Assembly: GCA_943788365.1 (NCBI GenBank)
Contig: CALSPZ010000001.1
Span: 186,001 to 250,000 of the forward strand
Direction: 5' to 3'
From: CAJQGY01 sp905478015
GTDB taxonomy: Bacteria; Pseudomonadota; Gammaproteobacteria; Magnimaribacterales; D2472
DNA length: 64,000 nucleotides
This document shows, in pieces, positions 8,697-17,906 of this stretch. Below the pieces are notes generated by a model, which did no database searches, was not told the origin of the DNA, and saw only the letters and a list, made by a program, of their open reading frames with translations. Position numbers and translations under genes: made by a program. Position 1 is the first letter of the stretch; each line of letters opens with the position of its first letter.

Positions 8697-9289
8697 TCTG
8701 TCATTTTTATAATTTGATTAGCTAGCCTATAACCTGATTTTTTAGCTATTTGATACTCATGAGGTGTTAGTTGTGAGCTCGAGTTGAAACTTTCAACATG
8801 GGATGGGCCATAAGGCGTTCCACCTGCCTTAGTTTTACTAAGTTCATTAAATGAATAGGGCGTACCTTGAACTATCATTCCGTGATGCAGCATATAGGTA
8901 ATTAAGTTAAACAAAGTTATTTCCTGACCTCCATGCATTGAACCAGTTGATGTGAATGCAAGACCGGGCTTATCAACTAATTGGTTTGTTGCCCATAAAT
9001 CACCTGTTGAATCTAAGAAATATTTTAAAGATGATGCCATTGAACCAAATCTTGTTGGTGATCCAATCGCTAATCCTGAGCATTCAATTAGGTCTTCTTT
9101 ACTACAATATATTTCATCTTCCTTAGGAATGGATGGCTCTATTTTTTCAGTATTTGATGAGATTTTTGGAACTGTTCTTATTTTCACTTTCATACCAGAC
9201 TCCTCAGCACCATCAGCTATTGCATGTGCTAAATTTTTAGTAGATCCAGATGCGGAGTAAAATAATATTAGTAAAAATCTCTTATCCAT
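8693..9289 (-). CDS. wrbA: WrbA-type NAD(P)H:quinone oxidoreductase
   Basis: A flavodoxin-fold FMN enzyme that reduces quinones by two electrons. The 198-residue product has the FMN phosphate loop YSASGSTKNLAHAIADG near the N terminus, the SPTRFGSMASSLKYFLD segment (about residues 77-93) and the WrbA signature GGTPYGPSHV. It is divergent from the TlpA-like gene and coupled to the DUF2069 gene. A role in redox-stress protection is inferred from the family. Confidence 0.92.
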   Translation of the reverse strand: MDKRFLLILFYSASGSTKNLAHAIADGAEESGMKVKIRTVPKISSNTEKIEPSIPKEDEIYCSKEDLIECSGLAIGSPTRFGSMASSLKYFLDSTGDLWATNQLVDKPGLAFTSTGSMHGGQEITLFNLITYMLHHGMIVQGTPYSFNELSKTKAGGTPYGPSHVESFNSSSQLTPHEYQIAKKSGYRLANQIIKMTE

Positions 9290-9318
9290 ATATTAAACTT
9301 TAGTTTAAAATGATTAGT

Positions 9319-9765
9319 ATGAAAAATTTAATTATATCTGCATTATGTATATTGTGTTTAATTGGATGTCAAAAAAATGACATACAAATTCACAATGGTA
9401 ATAACACATCATTATCCAAACTTAATGAATCATGGTTAGTAATAAATTACTGGGCTGATTGGTGTCCTCCTTGTCTCAAGGAAATGCCAGAATTAGTTGA
9501 TTTTGCAAATCAAAATAAAGATATAAATGTTTATGCCTTTAATTTTGATCGACTTGATATAGAGGATTTAGATCCACAGATAAAAAGGTTTGGTGTGAAA
9601 ATACCATCTATAATTTCCTATCCTGGAGATATCTGGGGTATGGAATCTCCGCAAACACTTCCAGCCACTTACTTCATTAATACAGAAGGTGTTGTTGTAA
9701 AGTCATTATTCAAACCACAAACAGCTGAAACCTTAAACGAAATTCTCTTAGAGGTTAGAGGTTAG
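9319..9765 (+). CDS. TlpA-like thioredoxin-fold lipoprotein
   Basis: A membrane-anchored periplasmic thiol:disulfide oxidoreductase of 148 residues. The lipobox LIGC (modified Cys17) follows a hydrophobic signal, and the active site is WCPPC (C49, C52) in NYWADWCPPCLKEMPEL. I chose the ATG at 9319 over 9310, because a -10-like TAAAAT (9306-9311) overlaps the earlier codon and lies 7 nt before the later one, and the lipoprotein signal is then of normal length. Its partner is unknown; cytochrome maturation or a wrbA-linked redox role are both possible. It ends 11 bases inside the convergent M23 gene. Confidence 0.85.
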   Translation: MKNLIISALCILCLIGCQKNDIQIHNGNNTSLSKLNESWLVINYWADWCPPCLKEMPELVDFANQNKDINVYAFNFDRLDIEDLDPQIKRFGVKIPSIISYPGDIWGMESPQTLPATYFINTEGVVVKSLFKPQTAETLNEILLEVRG

Positions 9766-10549
9766 ATATTGTTTTCACAATATTATTGTTTAAAAACAAC
9801 TCTGGATTAACCCGCTCTTTATTTAGATAAACAGTCCAGTGAAGGTGAGGCCCTGTAACTCTTCCTGAAGAACCAACTAACCCAATTTCTTTTCCTTTTT
9901 TAATAACCATTCCTTCTTTTACATTAACTCTGCTCATATGACTATAAGAAGTTAGTAGTCCCATACCATGGTCTAGTAATGCATACTTTCCACCATAGAA
10001 AAAATCTCCCACAAGGATTACCTTGCCAGCTGATGGTGAGAATATGGATGTCCCCTCAGGCGCAGCAATATCAAGCGCCATATGAGGCGATCTAGGCATA
10101 TCATTAATGTATCTTTTTTTTCCAAACTTGCTGGAAATAATACCGTCCACAGGCAACTTAAAGTCTAGATCTGAAAGTAATATATCAGAATATGTCCCAA
10201 TATTACCTTTGATTAAAAGTGCTTCTTTTGTTGCTCTAGCTTGATTCTCAGCACTTAGAGATACTTTAGATGAATCAGTTATATTAATTCGAGATTCACC
10301 ATAGTTTTTTGGACTTATAACAATTTTATTATTTTCAATATTTACAATATTTTCTACAAGAGAGTAGGGCACTCCAAAGATTACATATTCAGAGCCTTTA
10401 TATTCTTTAGATAAGATTTGTGCATTTTCAGTATTAATTTCATTAAGTGGAGCAATAATAATTCCACCAGATACTCCCATTATTGCATTATTTGCAAAAA
10501 CTAAATGATTAAAAAAAATGCAAAATAAAAAAAATAATTTCCTATTCAT
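9755..10549 (-). CDS. M23 family murein endopeptidase (LytM domain)
   Basis: An exported peptidoglycan hydrolase or its regulator. It has a signal peptide (MNRKLFFLFCIFFNHLVFA), an N-terminal region of about 110 residues, and a C-terminal LytM domain. The zinc ligands look intact: H156 and D160 in SPHMALD and H237 in GPHLHW, with H204 and H235 as further active-site histidines, so it is probably an active enzyme. It overlaps xseA by 8 bases and lies downstream of it, as in Pseudomonas-type genomes. The likely substrate is the cross-link of the cell wall. Confidence 0.9.
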   Translation of the reverse strand: MNRKLFFLFCIFFNHLVFANNAIMGVSGGIIIAPLNEINTENAQILSKEYKGSEYVIFGVPYSLVENIVNIENNKIVISPKNYGESRINITDSSKVSLSAENQARATKEALLIKGNIGTYSDILLSDLDFKLPVDGIISSKFGKKRYINDMPRSPHMALDIAAPEGTSIFSPSAGKVILVGDFFYGGKYALLDHGMGLLTSYSHMSRVNVKEGMVIKKGKEIGLVGSSGRVTGPHLHWTVYLNKERVNPELFLNNNIVKTISNL

Positions 10550-11906
10550 TCGTAATTTCTTGAATTTTCAATTTAGCTGAACCTTTTCCAAATCTTGCTA
10601 CAACTTCTTCATTTAATTTAATCTTTGAAACAGTCTTTATTGCTTCACCTTTCTTATTTTGTATTATTGAGTAGCCTCTATCCAAAATGGCTAAGGGGTT
10701 TAGCATTAATAAACTTTTTTGAATTTGCTCAATTTTATATTTTTTTGATACAGCAATGTTTTTAACATTAGACTGTAACATCTGTTTGAAAGCATCAGTT
10801 TTTTCGCCAAGTTTTTTAATGAGGTTTGCAGGATTTCTTTCTTCTAAAATTCTTGTTAAGAACTTAAGATTTTGAGTGCTTTTATATAAAGTACTTTTTA
10901 GAGATTGTTTCATTTGTATTTCCAAATTATCAATCTTTTGTATTTTTTCTCTTAAAATAGAGGCTGGATTTTTAAGATTTGCCTTTGATAACTCAAGAGC
11001 TTTTCTTCTCCTTTCAATCAACGACTTATGACCTACAATTATCTCATCTTTTAAACTTACAAGGATGTCACTAAGCCTGAAATAATTTTCTGTAATTATT
11101 TCAGCAGCAGCAGTTGGTGTTGGTGCTCTCATATCCGCAACAAAATCTGTAATTGTAAAATCAATCTCATGACCAACACCAGAAATAATTGGAACTTCAA
11201 AGTCATATATAGCTCTTGCCAGTTCTTCATTATTGAAACACCATAAATCCTCTATTGACCCACCACCACGAGTAATTATCACGGCATCAACATTATCTTG
11301 ATTTAACTCATTAAAATTTTGTATCCGTCCAAGCGCACTAATAATTGTTTTAGGAGCAGTCTCGCCTTGAACAACCGCTTCACTTATTGAAACTTTAGAA
11401 AAAGGACATCTCCTTTTCAGTGAGGATAGAACATCTTGGTAGGCTGCCGTTGATGGTGAAGTAATAATGCATATATGTCTTGGAAATTTTGGTAAAGTTT
11501 TTTTTGTCATTAAATCAAATAAACCTTCGGAGTCTAATTTGCTTTTAAGCATTTCAAATTGCTGCATTAGATCGCCAGCTCCAGCAAGCCTCATAGACTT
11601 AGCTATTAATTGGTAATCACCTCTTGCAGCGTAAATACTTACTTGACCAGTAAGTATGCATTTGTCACCATTTTTAGGAGAAAATTGAAGTCTTGAGTTA
11701 GCATTTCTAAACATTGCACATCTTATCGACCCGCTTTCATCTTTCAATGAGAAGTAAATATGACCAGATGATGGCTTGGAAAGATTAGATATTTCTCCCA
11801 AAACAGATACATTATTAAAGTTATTTTCTAAAAGTCTTTTTGCAGCATTATTTAATTCGCTAACTGAGATAATTTCATTATTCTGTTCTACAATGCTTTG
11901 ATCCAT
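10542..11906 (-). CDS. xseA: Exodeoxyribonuclease VII large subunit
   Basis: The catalytic subunit of a bidirectional single-strand exonuclease. At 454 residues it has family length. The N-terminal OB fold shows VLGEISNLSKPSSGHIYFSL, followed by the catalytic domain with ITSPSTAAYQDVL, VIITRGGGSIEDLWCF and GVGHEIDFTITDFVADMRA. A long lysine-rich helical region follows, then the C-terminal LDRGYSIIQ motif. The small subunit xseB is not in this window. It leads a two-gene unit with the M23 peptidase. Confidence 0.97.
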   Translation of the reverse strand: MDQSIVEQNNEIISVSELNNAAKRLLENNFNNVSVLGEISNLSKPSSGHIYFSLKDESGSIRCAMFRNANSRLQFSPKNGDKCILTGQVSIYAARGDYQLIAKSMRLAGAGDLMQQFEMLKSKLDSEGLFDLMTKKTLPKFPRHICIITSPSTAAYQDVLSSLKRRCPFSKVSISEAVVQGETAPKTIISALGRIQNFNELNQDNVDAVIITRGGGSIEDLWCFNNEELARAIYDFEVPIISGVGHEIDFTITDFVADMRAPTPTAAAEIITENYFRLSDILVSLKDEIIVGHKSLIERRRKALELSKANLKNPASILREKIQKIDNLEIQMKQSLKSTLYKSTQNLKFLTRILEERNPANLIKKLGEKTDAFKQMLQSNVKNIAVSKKYKIEQIQKSLLMLNPLAILDRGYSIIQNKKGEAIKTVSKIKLNEEVVARFGKGSAKLKIQEITNE

Positions 11907-11922
11907 TTAATAATTATACTTT

Positions 11923-12804
11923 ATGCCTTTCAATATATATCGAGCTAATTACTTTTTATTGTTAGCGTTGGGAGCAACTCTTATTGGCTTTGCCCCCATA
12001 TTTGTAAAATGGAGTGACTTATCTCCTTCATGGATACTTTTCTATAGAATGCTGTTAACAATACCCTTTTTATTACTTTTAAATTTATTTATTAATAAAA
12101 GGCTTTCATTTAAAGTCCATAACAAATCTACAATTTCTTATACTGCGATAGCTTCAGCTGGTTTTACGATTGATTTGATCTTATGGCATTGGAGCATGGG
12201 GATAACCTCAATTTCTAATGCAACAATAATTATAAACTCTGCACCTATCTTCGTAGCATTGCTAACTTTTTTTATTTTTAAACATCATTTAAAAAGACAA
12301 TTTTTAATTTCTTTTACAATTACATATCTAGGTATTACAGGGTTAGTATTTTTTTCTGATAACTATGCAAATGGAAAAATTATTGGTGATCTGATGTGTC
12401 TTCTCGCAGCTTTTTTCTATGCTATATATCTTCTTGTAATATCAAGGCTCGGAAAAGAAAGCTCTCTAACTATTATCTTTTATACAACTTTATTTTGTTG
12501 TTTATTTTCACTACCGTTTGCTCTTTTTGAGTCTGGTTTATCAATTCCTTCTTCAAAATTTGAATGGACTAATTTATTGTTACTTGCTCTATTATGTCAA
12601 TTTGGGGGCCAATTTCTAATTACATATGGCATATCTAATATTTCAGCATCCGATGGTTCAATAGGTCTTTTATTGCAGCCTCTAACTGCAACAATTTTGG
12701 CAGCATTTATTTTCAATGAACTAATAAATGCAACACAATTGATTTTCATACTTATAGCATTCTTTGGTATTTATTTAGCACGATTGAATATTATTAAAGA
12801 GTGA
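11923..12804 (+). CDS. DMT-superfamily (EamA) transporter
   Basis: A 293-residue inner-membrane protein of about ten hydrophobic helices forming two EamA repeats. The first begins near LLALGATLIGFAPIFVKW and the second near LMCLLAAFFYAIYLLVI. Family members export amino acids, metabolites or drugs; the substrate cannot be told from the sequence. It is divergent from xseA with a 16-base gap that contains a -10-like TATACT (11915-11920). It appears to be a single-gene unit. Confidence 0.85.
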   Translation: MPFNIYRANYFLLLALGATLIGFAPIFVKWSDLSPSWILFYRMLLTIPFLLLLNLFINKRLSFKVHNKSTISYTAIASAGFTIDLILWHWSMGITSISNATIIINSAPIFVALLTFFIFKHHLKRQFLISFTITYLGITGLVFFSDNYANGKIIGDLMCLLAAFFYAIYLLVISRLGKESSLTIIFYTTLFCCLFSLPFALFESGLSIPSSKFEWTNLLLLALLCQFGGQFLITYGISNISASDGSIGLLLQPLTATILAAFIFNELINATQLIFILIAFFGIYLARLNIIKE

Positions 12805-12847
12805 TTAGCATTTGATTGATATAAAGAAATTACTTGATAAAAAAACA

Positions 12848-12875
12848 ATAGACAAAATAAATAAGGTTTCTATAA
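12848..12875 (+). promoter_or_regulatory. Promoter of the tRNA-Val/tRNA-Asp unit
   Basis: A TAGACA (12848-12853), a 16-base spacer and a perfect TATAAT (12870-12875). The predicted start near 12882 would leave about 38 bases before tRNA-Val. Confidence 0.6.
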
Positions 12876-12919
12876 TGCTCTATAGTTCATAGTTAATAAT
12901 AAAACTTATGGGCTAAGTG

Positions 12920-12996
12920 GGGTGATTAGCTCAGTTTGGTAGAGCATCTCGTTTACACCGAGAGGGTCGGCAGTTCGAACCTGTCATCACCCACCA
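12920..12996 (+). tRNA. tRNA-Val (anticodon TAC)
   Basis: Cloverleaf with acceptor GGGTGAT pairing ATCACCC, a D-arm of the AGCTCAG type, anticodon stem TCTCG/CGAGA with loop TTTACAC (anticodon TAC) and a TTCGAAC T-loop. CCA is encoded (12994-12996). The U34 of this tRNA is a family substrate for the hydroxylase TrhO encoded at 17.9 kb. Confidence 0.96.
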
Positions 12997-13044
12997 TTTG
13001 AGTTGAATTTTTATTATTTATATATATTATTCACTCAACTAAGT

Positions 13045-13119
13045 GGTCCGGTAGTTAAACGGTTATAATTCCGCCCTGTCACGGCGGTGTTCGGGGTTCG
13101 ATTCCCCGTCGGACCGCCA
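13045..13119 (+). tRNA. tRNA-Asp (anticodon GTC)
   Basis: Acceptor GGTCCGG pairs TCGGACC (last pair G-T), anticodon stem CCGCC/GGCGG with loop CTGTCAC (anticodon GTC), T-loop TTCGATT, discriminator G and encoded CCA. It lies 48 bases after tRNA-Val and probably shares its transcript. Confidence 0.96.
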
Positions 13120-13126
13120 TTTTAAT

Positions 13127-13534
13127 ATGAATATAATAGTATTAAGCCTTCTAATCCTAAGTTACTCTTTGGTTCTTGGAATCATTTTTGCCCAAGTTTT
13201 GCTTACAGCACCAGTTGTATTTAAAGTTCTTGATGACGAAAGTGCATCTAAGTTTTTAAGAAAGATTTTTCCAAGGTACTATTTACTTATTCTATTAATA
13301 TCACTTATATCAAGCTTGATATCCTTTTTATGGTTTGAGCAAATTGATCTTTACATGGCTTTATCTATATCAATTCTTGCTTTTATTGGTTATGCAATAA
13401 TTCCAATTACAAATTTTGCAAGAGATAGAGGTTGGAATAGTTTATTCAAATGGATGCATAATCTAAGTGTTGCAAATACAATCATCATTCTTCTTATATC
13501 ACTTACTCAGCTTGTTAGAATTATCAATTCATAA
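13127..13534 (+). CDS. DUF4149-like (TMEM205-related) membrane protein
   Basis: A 135-residue integral membrane protein with about four helices. The pattern GIIFAQVLLTAPVVFKVLDD, then a KIFPRYYLL turn and a C-terminal FKWMHNLSVANTIIIL helix, matches the DUF4149 family, whose function is unknown. It starts 8 bases after the tRNA-Asp CCA end and may be read from the tRNA promoter; no separate promoter was seen. The assignment is by pattern only. Confidence 0.65.
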   Translation: MNIIVLSLLILSYSLVLGIIFAQVLLTAPVVFKVLDDESASKFLRKIFPRYYLLILLISLISSLISFLWFEQIDLYMALSISILAFIGYAIIPITNFARDRGWNSLFKWMHNLSVANTIIILLISLTQLVRIINS

Positions 13535-13593
13535 ACTTATGTCTTGAATTCTGCTAATTAATACTTAACTACTCTCTATATAAGGAAATTAAT

Positions 13594-15417
13594 ATGCCAA
13601 AAACTAAAACTAGAATATTTCAAACTGAAACAAAGCAGCTTTTGAAGCTTATGATCCATTCTCTTTACTCAAACAAAGAGATTTTTATAAGGGAGCTAGT
13701 ATCTAATGCATCAGATGCCTTAGACAAACTTCGCTTTGAATCAGTCGGCAATGAAGAGCTTTCTGGATTGAATAATAATTTAAAAATCGATATAACAATT
13801 GATAATGACAACAATAAAATCGTTATTTCAGATAATGGTATTGGTATGAATGAAGAAGAGATTGTTAGCAATATTGGAACTATAGCTAGATCTGGTACTG
13901 CTAATTTTCTTGAGAATATAAGTGGTGACAAGCGCAAAGATTCAAATCTTATTGGACAATTTGGTGTTGGGTTTTATTCAGTATTCATGGTTGCTGATAA
14001 AGTGCAGGTTTGCTCTAAATCAGCTAATGACAAATCTAGTGTTGGCGTAATGTGGGAAAGCACTGGTGAAGAGAAATACAAACTTAAAGAGATAGAAAAA
14101 TCTACAAATGGAACTGACATTATCATTTATCTAAATGAGGAATCTAAAGAGTTTTCAGAAACAGGAAGAGTAAAATTTTTGCTAGAAAAATACTCTCAAT
14201 ATATAAATTTTCCTTTAAATATAATTGATAGTGATGGAGAGTCACAAAGAATAAACGAGGCAGAGGCTTTATGGTTAAAGCCAAAGAGATCTATAAAAGA
14301 TCAAGAATATAAAGATTTTTATAAATTTATTTCTTTTGATCAAGAAGATCCCTTGATGTGGGTTCACAACAAAGTAGAGGGTAAAAATGAATATTCGAAC
14401 CTTTTATATGTTCCCAAAAAACCACCATATGACTTATGGAATAGAGAATCTCCAAGAGGAGTTAAGTTATATATACAAAGAGTATTTATAATGGATGATG
14501 CCAGTCATTTTCTTCCACTTTACTTAAGATTTGTAAGAGGGATAATTGATACAAGCGACCTGCCACTCAATGTTTCCAGAGAATTACTACAAGATCATTT
14601 TCTCGTAGATACTATAAGAAAAGGAATTACCAAGAGACTCCTTGATAGTTTGAATAAATTAAAAAGTGATAACTTTGAAATATATCAGGATTTTTGGAAA
14701 GAGTATGGCTTAGTTCTTAAAGAGGGGCCAGCCGAGGATTTAGAAAATAAAGAATTAATTTCCAGCCTGATGCTTTTTTCAACCACTGAAAGTAGCAACT
14801 CTGTTCCAGATCAGACACTAGACTCTTATATAGAGAGAGCATCGGATGATCAAGATAAAATTTATTACTGTGTTGCAGATACATTTGAAGCAGCCATGAA
14901 TTCACCTCATATTGAAGGCCTTAAAAAAGAAAATAAAGAAGTACTTCTTTTAACAGACAGGATAGATGAATGGCTTATGGCTTCTCTGATGGAATATAAA
15001 GGCAAAGAATTAGTGAATGTTGCTAAAGATATACAAGAAGAAGATTCAAAGCCTAAAATATCAGATTCTGATCAAGACTTTATTGGCAAGATTAAAAAAT
15101 TGTTAGATGATAGAGTCTCAGATGTTGTTATTAGCTCCAGGTTAATTGATTCAGCATCTTGCCTAAGACTCCCAAACAATGAACCCGGCGCACAATTAAG
15201 AAAAATCTTAGAAGCATCTGGTCAAGACCTTGGCGAGTATAAGCCAATATTTGAAATAAATTTAAAACATAAATTATTAAAAAGATTACAAGATTTAAAA
15301 GGTAAACAATTTAGCTCTTTTGTAGACTTTCTTTATGATTACGCTGTTATAGCTGAAGGTGGTACACCTAAAGATCCCTCTAAGTACCTAAGGCAGCTAG
15401 ATAAATATCTTTCATAA
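13594..15417 (+). CDS. htpG: Chaperone HtpG (bacterial Hsp90)
   Basis: An ATP-dependent dimeric chaperone of 607 residues. The GHKL ATPase domain is plain: [28 protein letters not shown] and [16 protein letters not shown]. The middle-domain motif [15 protein letters not shown] and [12 protein letters not shown] follow, and then the C-terminal dimerisation region. An AAGGAA ribosome site lies just upstream of the ATG. gpsA starts inside its stop codon (TAATG), so the two are translationally coupled. A convincing heat-shock sigma-32 promoter was not found upstream. Confidence 0.98.
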
Positions 15418-16454
15418 TGGATACAAGTAATGTGAGCATTGCAGTTCTTGGGGGCGGAAGCTTTGGAACTGTTATAGCAAACATTGCAGCCTCAAATGGA
15501 AACAAGGTGTCTCTTTGGGTAAGAGACTCAGAACAAGCTTTAAGAATTAACTCTGAGAGCACAAATACTACATATCACCCTGAGCTAAAGTTATCTGAGA
15601 ATATAAATGCTTCTGACAACTTAGATAGCGTAGTCAAAAATGCCTCCATAATTTTCATAGCAACACCAAGCTCTATATTTGAAACAATTGTAATTAGAAT
15701 AAAACCTTTAATTGCAAAAAATACAAAGATAATATCTTGTACAAAAGGTATAAAAAATGATCCTTTTAAGACTATGTCTGACCTAATTGGAGAGCACATA
15801 TGTTTTGATAACTCCAATAGTGTTGGTGTTCTTAGTGGTCCAAATTTAGCAAAAGAGATAGCTGAAAAGAAAGTTTCAGGCACCGTCATCGCAAGTAAGG
15901 ATAAGGAATTAATAGAAGAAACAAAAGAAATTCTTTCTTCTGATACTTTCAAGATATATTCCAGTTCTGATATTTACGGTGTTGAGCTTGCAGGCGCTTT
16001 AAAAAATATTTATGCGATTATATGCGGGATTGCAGACTCACTTGGCGTTGGAGAAAATGCTATAGGTTTAATCTTGACAAGAAGTATGGCAGAAATGAGT
16101 AGATTTGCTGTTGCTAAAGGAGCTAACCCAATAACATTTCTAGGACTAGCAGGCATGGGAGATCTTGTTGCGACATGCACATCTAAATTATCTAGGAACT
16201 TTCAACTAGGAATAAGTCTTGGTAATGGCTTGAAACTCAGCCAAGCAAAAGAAACAGTCGGGCAAGTAGCAGAAGGGGTCAGAACACTTGATGTCGTTAG
16301 GTCAGAATCAAAACGTTTAAACATTAATATGCCACTCATGGACTCATTATATGAAATTATTTATAACGGATTGAATCCTAGTGTCTTAATTGATGATTTG
16401 GTGAATAATTCAAATGAAATTGATGTAGAATTTGTAAACAAGGATATAAAATGA
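15417..16454 (+). CDS. gpsA: Glycerol-3-phosphate dehydrogenase [NAD(P)+]
   Basis: Reduces dihydroxyacetone phosphate to sn-glycerol-3-phosphate for phospholipid synthesis. The 345-residue protein has the dinucleotide loop LGGGSFGTVIAN near the N terminus, the IISCTKGI strand, the GPNLAKEIA segment and the catalytic-domain motifs VELAGALKNIYAIICGI and GLAGMGDLVATCTSKLSRN. Its ATG shares one base with the htpG stop, and it overlaps the DUF4389 gene by 4 bases. It supplies the acyl acceptor for lipids; the phosphatidyltransferase at 5.3 kb and fabI at 48 kb are in the same general pathway. Confidence 0.97.
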   Translation: MDTSNVSIAVLGGGSFGTVIANIAASNGNKVSLWVRDSEQALRINSESTNTTYHPELKLSENINASDNLDSVVKNASIIFIATPSSIFETIVIRIKPLIAKNTKIISCTKGIKNDPFKTMSDLIGEHICFDNSNSVGVLSGPNLAKEIAEKKVSGTVIASKDKELIEETKEILSSDTFKIYSSSDIYGVELAGALKNIYAIICGIADSLGVGENAIGLILTRSMAEMSRFAVAKGANPITFLGLAGMGDLVATCTSKLSRNFQLGISLGNGLKLSQAKETVGQVAEGVRTLDVVRSESKRLNINMPLMDSLYEIIYNGLNPSVLIDDLVNNSNEIDVEFVNKDIK

Positions 16455-16810
16455 AAAATATAGATAAAGAAGAGATTTTAAAAACAAGTAAATGGATTAG
16501 ATTTTTATTTATGCTTGGTTATGCGTTTGCAATTAACTTTGTAATATCCATTTCAATTGGATTAGCTTTTATTCAGTTTTTATTTTTCCTATTCACATCA
16601 AAACCCAATACTGCAATAGCTAATTTTAATTCTCACTTAATAGAATTTGTTAATGATACTTTAGCATTCCTTCTTTTCTCAACAGAAGAGAAACCTTTCC
16701 CATTTAAGAAAGAGGATGAAGAAATTGCTTCTAATAATGAAATAATTGATGCGGAAATTGAAGAAGCAGAGCACCCAGAGCCTAACGATAATGGCGAAGC
16801 TAATACCTAG
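16451..16810 (+). CDS. DUF4389-like membrane protein
   Basis: A 119-residue protein with two hydrophobic segments (about residues 18-48), a polar stretch SHLIEFVNDTLAFLLFSTE, a PFPF motif and an acidic tail rich in Glu/Asp. The order R-FLFM...Q-FLFFLF...TEEKPFPF matches the DUF4389 family, of unknown function. It is coupled to gpsA through an ATGA overlap and ends 4 bases inside the convergent folD. A role at the membrane is all that can be inferred. Confidence 0.65.
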   Translation: MKNIDKEEILKTSKWIRFLFMLGYAFAINFVISISIGLAFIQFLFFLFTSKPNTAIANFNSHLIEFVNDTLAFLLFSTEEKPFPFKKEDEEIASNNEIIDAEIEEAEHPEPNDNGEANT

Positions 16811-17649
16811 TCTTTAGCTGATTTTAAAGCAGACTGAAGCGTTTGAAGTATTAATGTATTTATTGTCATAGGGCCGACACCGCCTGGAACAGGTGTGAAC
16901 GCCGAAGCTATTTTTTCTATACCTTCAAGATCTATATCACCGCATTTTTCTGGATGGTATCCAGCATCAATGACTATAGAATTTTCTTTAATCCAGTTCT
17001 TTTTAATAAACTTAGGTATTCCAACAGCACCAACTATCAGATCTGCATTCTTTATGATCGATTCAATATTCTTAGTTCTAGAGTGACAAATAGTCACCGT
17101 TGCATTTTTGTTTAAAAGCATCATAGCCATTGGTTTGCCTAGTATCGGACTCCTACCAACTACAACGGCATTAAGTCCTTCAATATCAATGTTATAGCTT
17201 TCAATTAATCGTATTATGCCAGCTGGCGTGCATGAACCATAAGCATCAAGACCCATTGCCATATTCCCAAATCCAAGACAAGTTACACCATCAACATCTT
17301 TGTTTATTGCAATTTTATTAAAACAAGCTCTTTCATCTATCTGATCAGGTACTGGATGTTGAAGCAATATTCCATGTACATTTCTATCGTTATTAAGAAT
17401 GTCAATTTGCTTAATCAACTCTTCAGTAGTTGTACTGCCTGAAAGCTCTACTGCAATAGATTTCATACCAACCCTAGCACATGTATTCCTCTTCATTTTT
17501 ACATAAGTCTCTGAGGCTGGATCACTGCCAACTAAAATAGTTGCAAGCGTTGGATATATACCACTTTTTACAAGGCTTTCAACTTGATTTTTTATATCAA
17601 TTTCTGAATCTGATGCTAATTTTTTACCATCTAGTAATAGTGCATTCAT
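16807..17649 (-). CDS. folD: Methylenetetrahydrofolate dehydrogenase / methenyl-THF cyclohydrolase
   Basis: A bifunctional enzyme converting 5,10-methylene-THF to 10-formyl-THF, the donor used by PurN. The 280-residue protein carries SETYVKMKRNTCARVGM with the catalytic lysine, the substrate loop GILLQHPVPDQI, DVDGVT, and the Rossmann motif VVGRSPILGKPMAMMLL. The C-terminal PVPGGVGPMTI is diagnostic. It is a single minus-strand gene between the DUF4389 gene and the tRNA pair. Confidence 0.97.
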   Translation of the reverse strand: MNALLLDGKKLASDSEIDIKNQVESLVKSGIYPTLATILVGSDPASETYVKMKRNTCARVGMKSIAVELSGSTTTEELIKQIDILNNDRNVHGILLQHPVPDQIDERACFNKIAINKDVDGVTCLGFGNMAMGLDAYGSCTPAGIIRLIESYNIDIEGLNAVVVGRSPILGKPMAMMLLNKNATVTICHSRTKNIESIIKNADLIVGAVGIPKFIKKNWIKENSIVIDAGYHPEKCGDIDLEGIEKIASAFTPVPGGVGPMTINTLILQTLQSALKSAKD

Positions 17650-17728
17650 AAAATTATTATCGCATTTTTAAATATTTATTCACATCATCATTGCTTATTT
17701 ATTCTATAAACTTTAATATTTGCACCGA

Positions 17729-17805
17729 CGGGGTATAGCGCAGTCTGGTAGCGCACTCGCTTTGGGAGCGAGTGGTCGTAAGTTCGAATCTTACTACCCC
17801 GACCA
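17729..17805 (+). tRNA. tRNA-Pro (anticodon TGG)
   Basis: Acceptor CGGGGTA pairs TACCCCG, anticodon stem CTCGC/GCGAG with loop TTTGGGA (anticodon TGG), T-loop TTCGAAT, discriminator A, CCA encoded. tRNA-Arg follows after three bases, so the pair is one transcript. Confidence 0.96.
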
Positions 17806-17808
17806 AAT

Positions 17809-17885
<77 letters not shown>

Positions 17886-17894
17886 TTTTTTATA

Positions 17895-17900
17895 TATAAT
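17895..17900 (+). promoter_or_regulatory. -10 box of trhO, placed for a leaderless mRNA
   Basis: A perfect TATAAT ends 6 bases before the trhO ATG (17907), so the expected transcription start falls on the A of the start codon. No ribosome-binding sequence lies between. The -35 region falls inside tRNA-Arg. Confidence 0.45.
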
Positions 17901-17906
17901 ACAATC

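Noticed and set aside
13540..13593. Possible heat-shock (sigma-32) promoter before htpG
   Set aside because: A CTTGAA is present but no CCCCAT-like -10 lies at the required distance.
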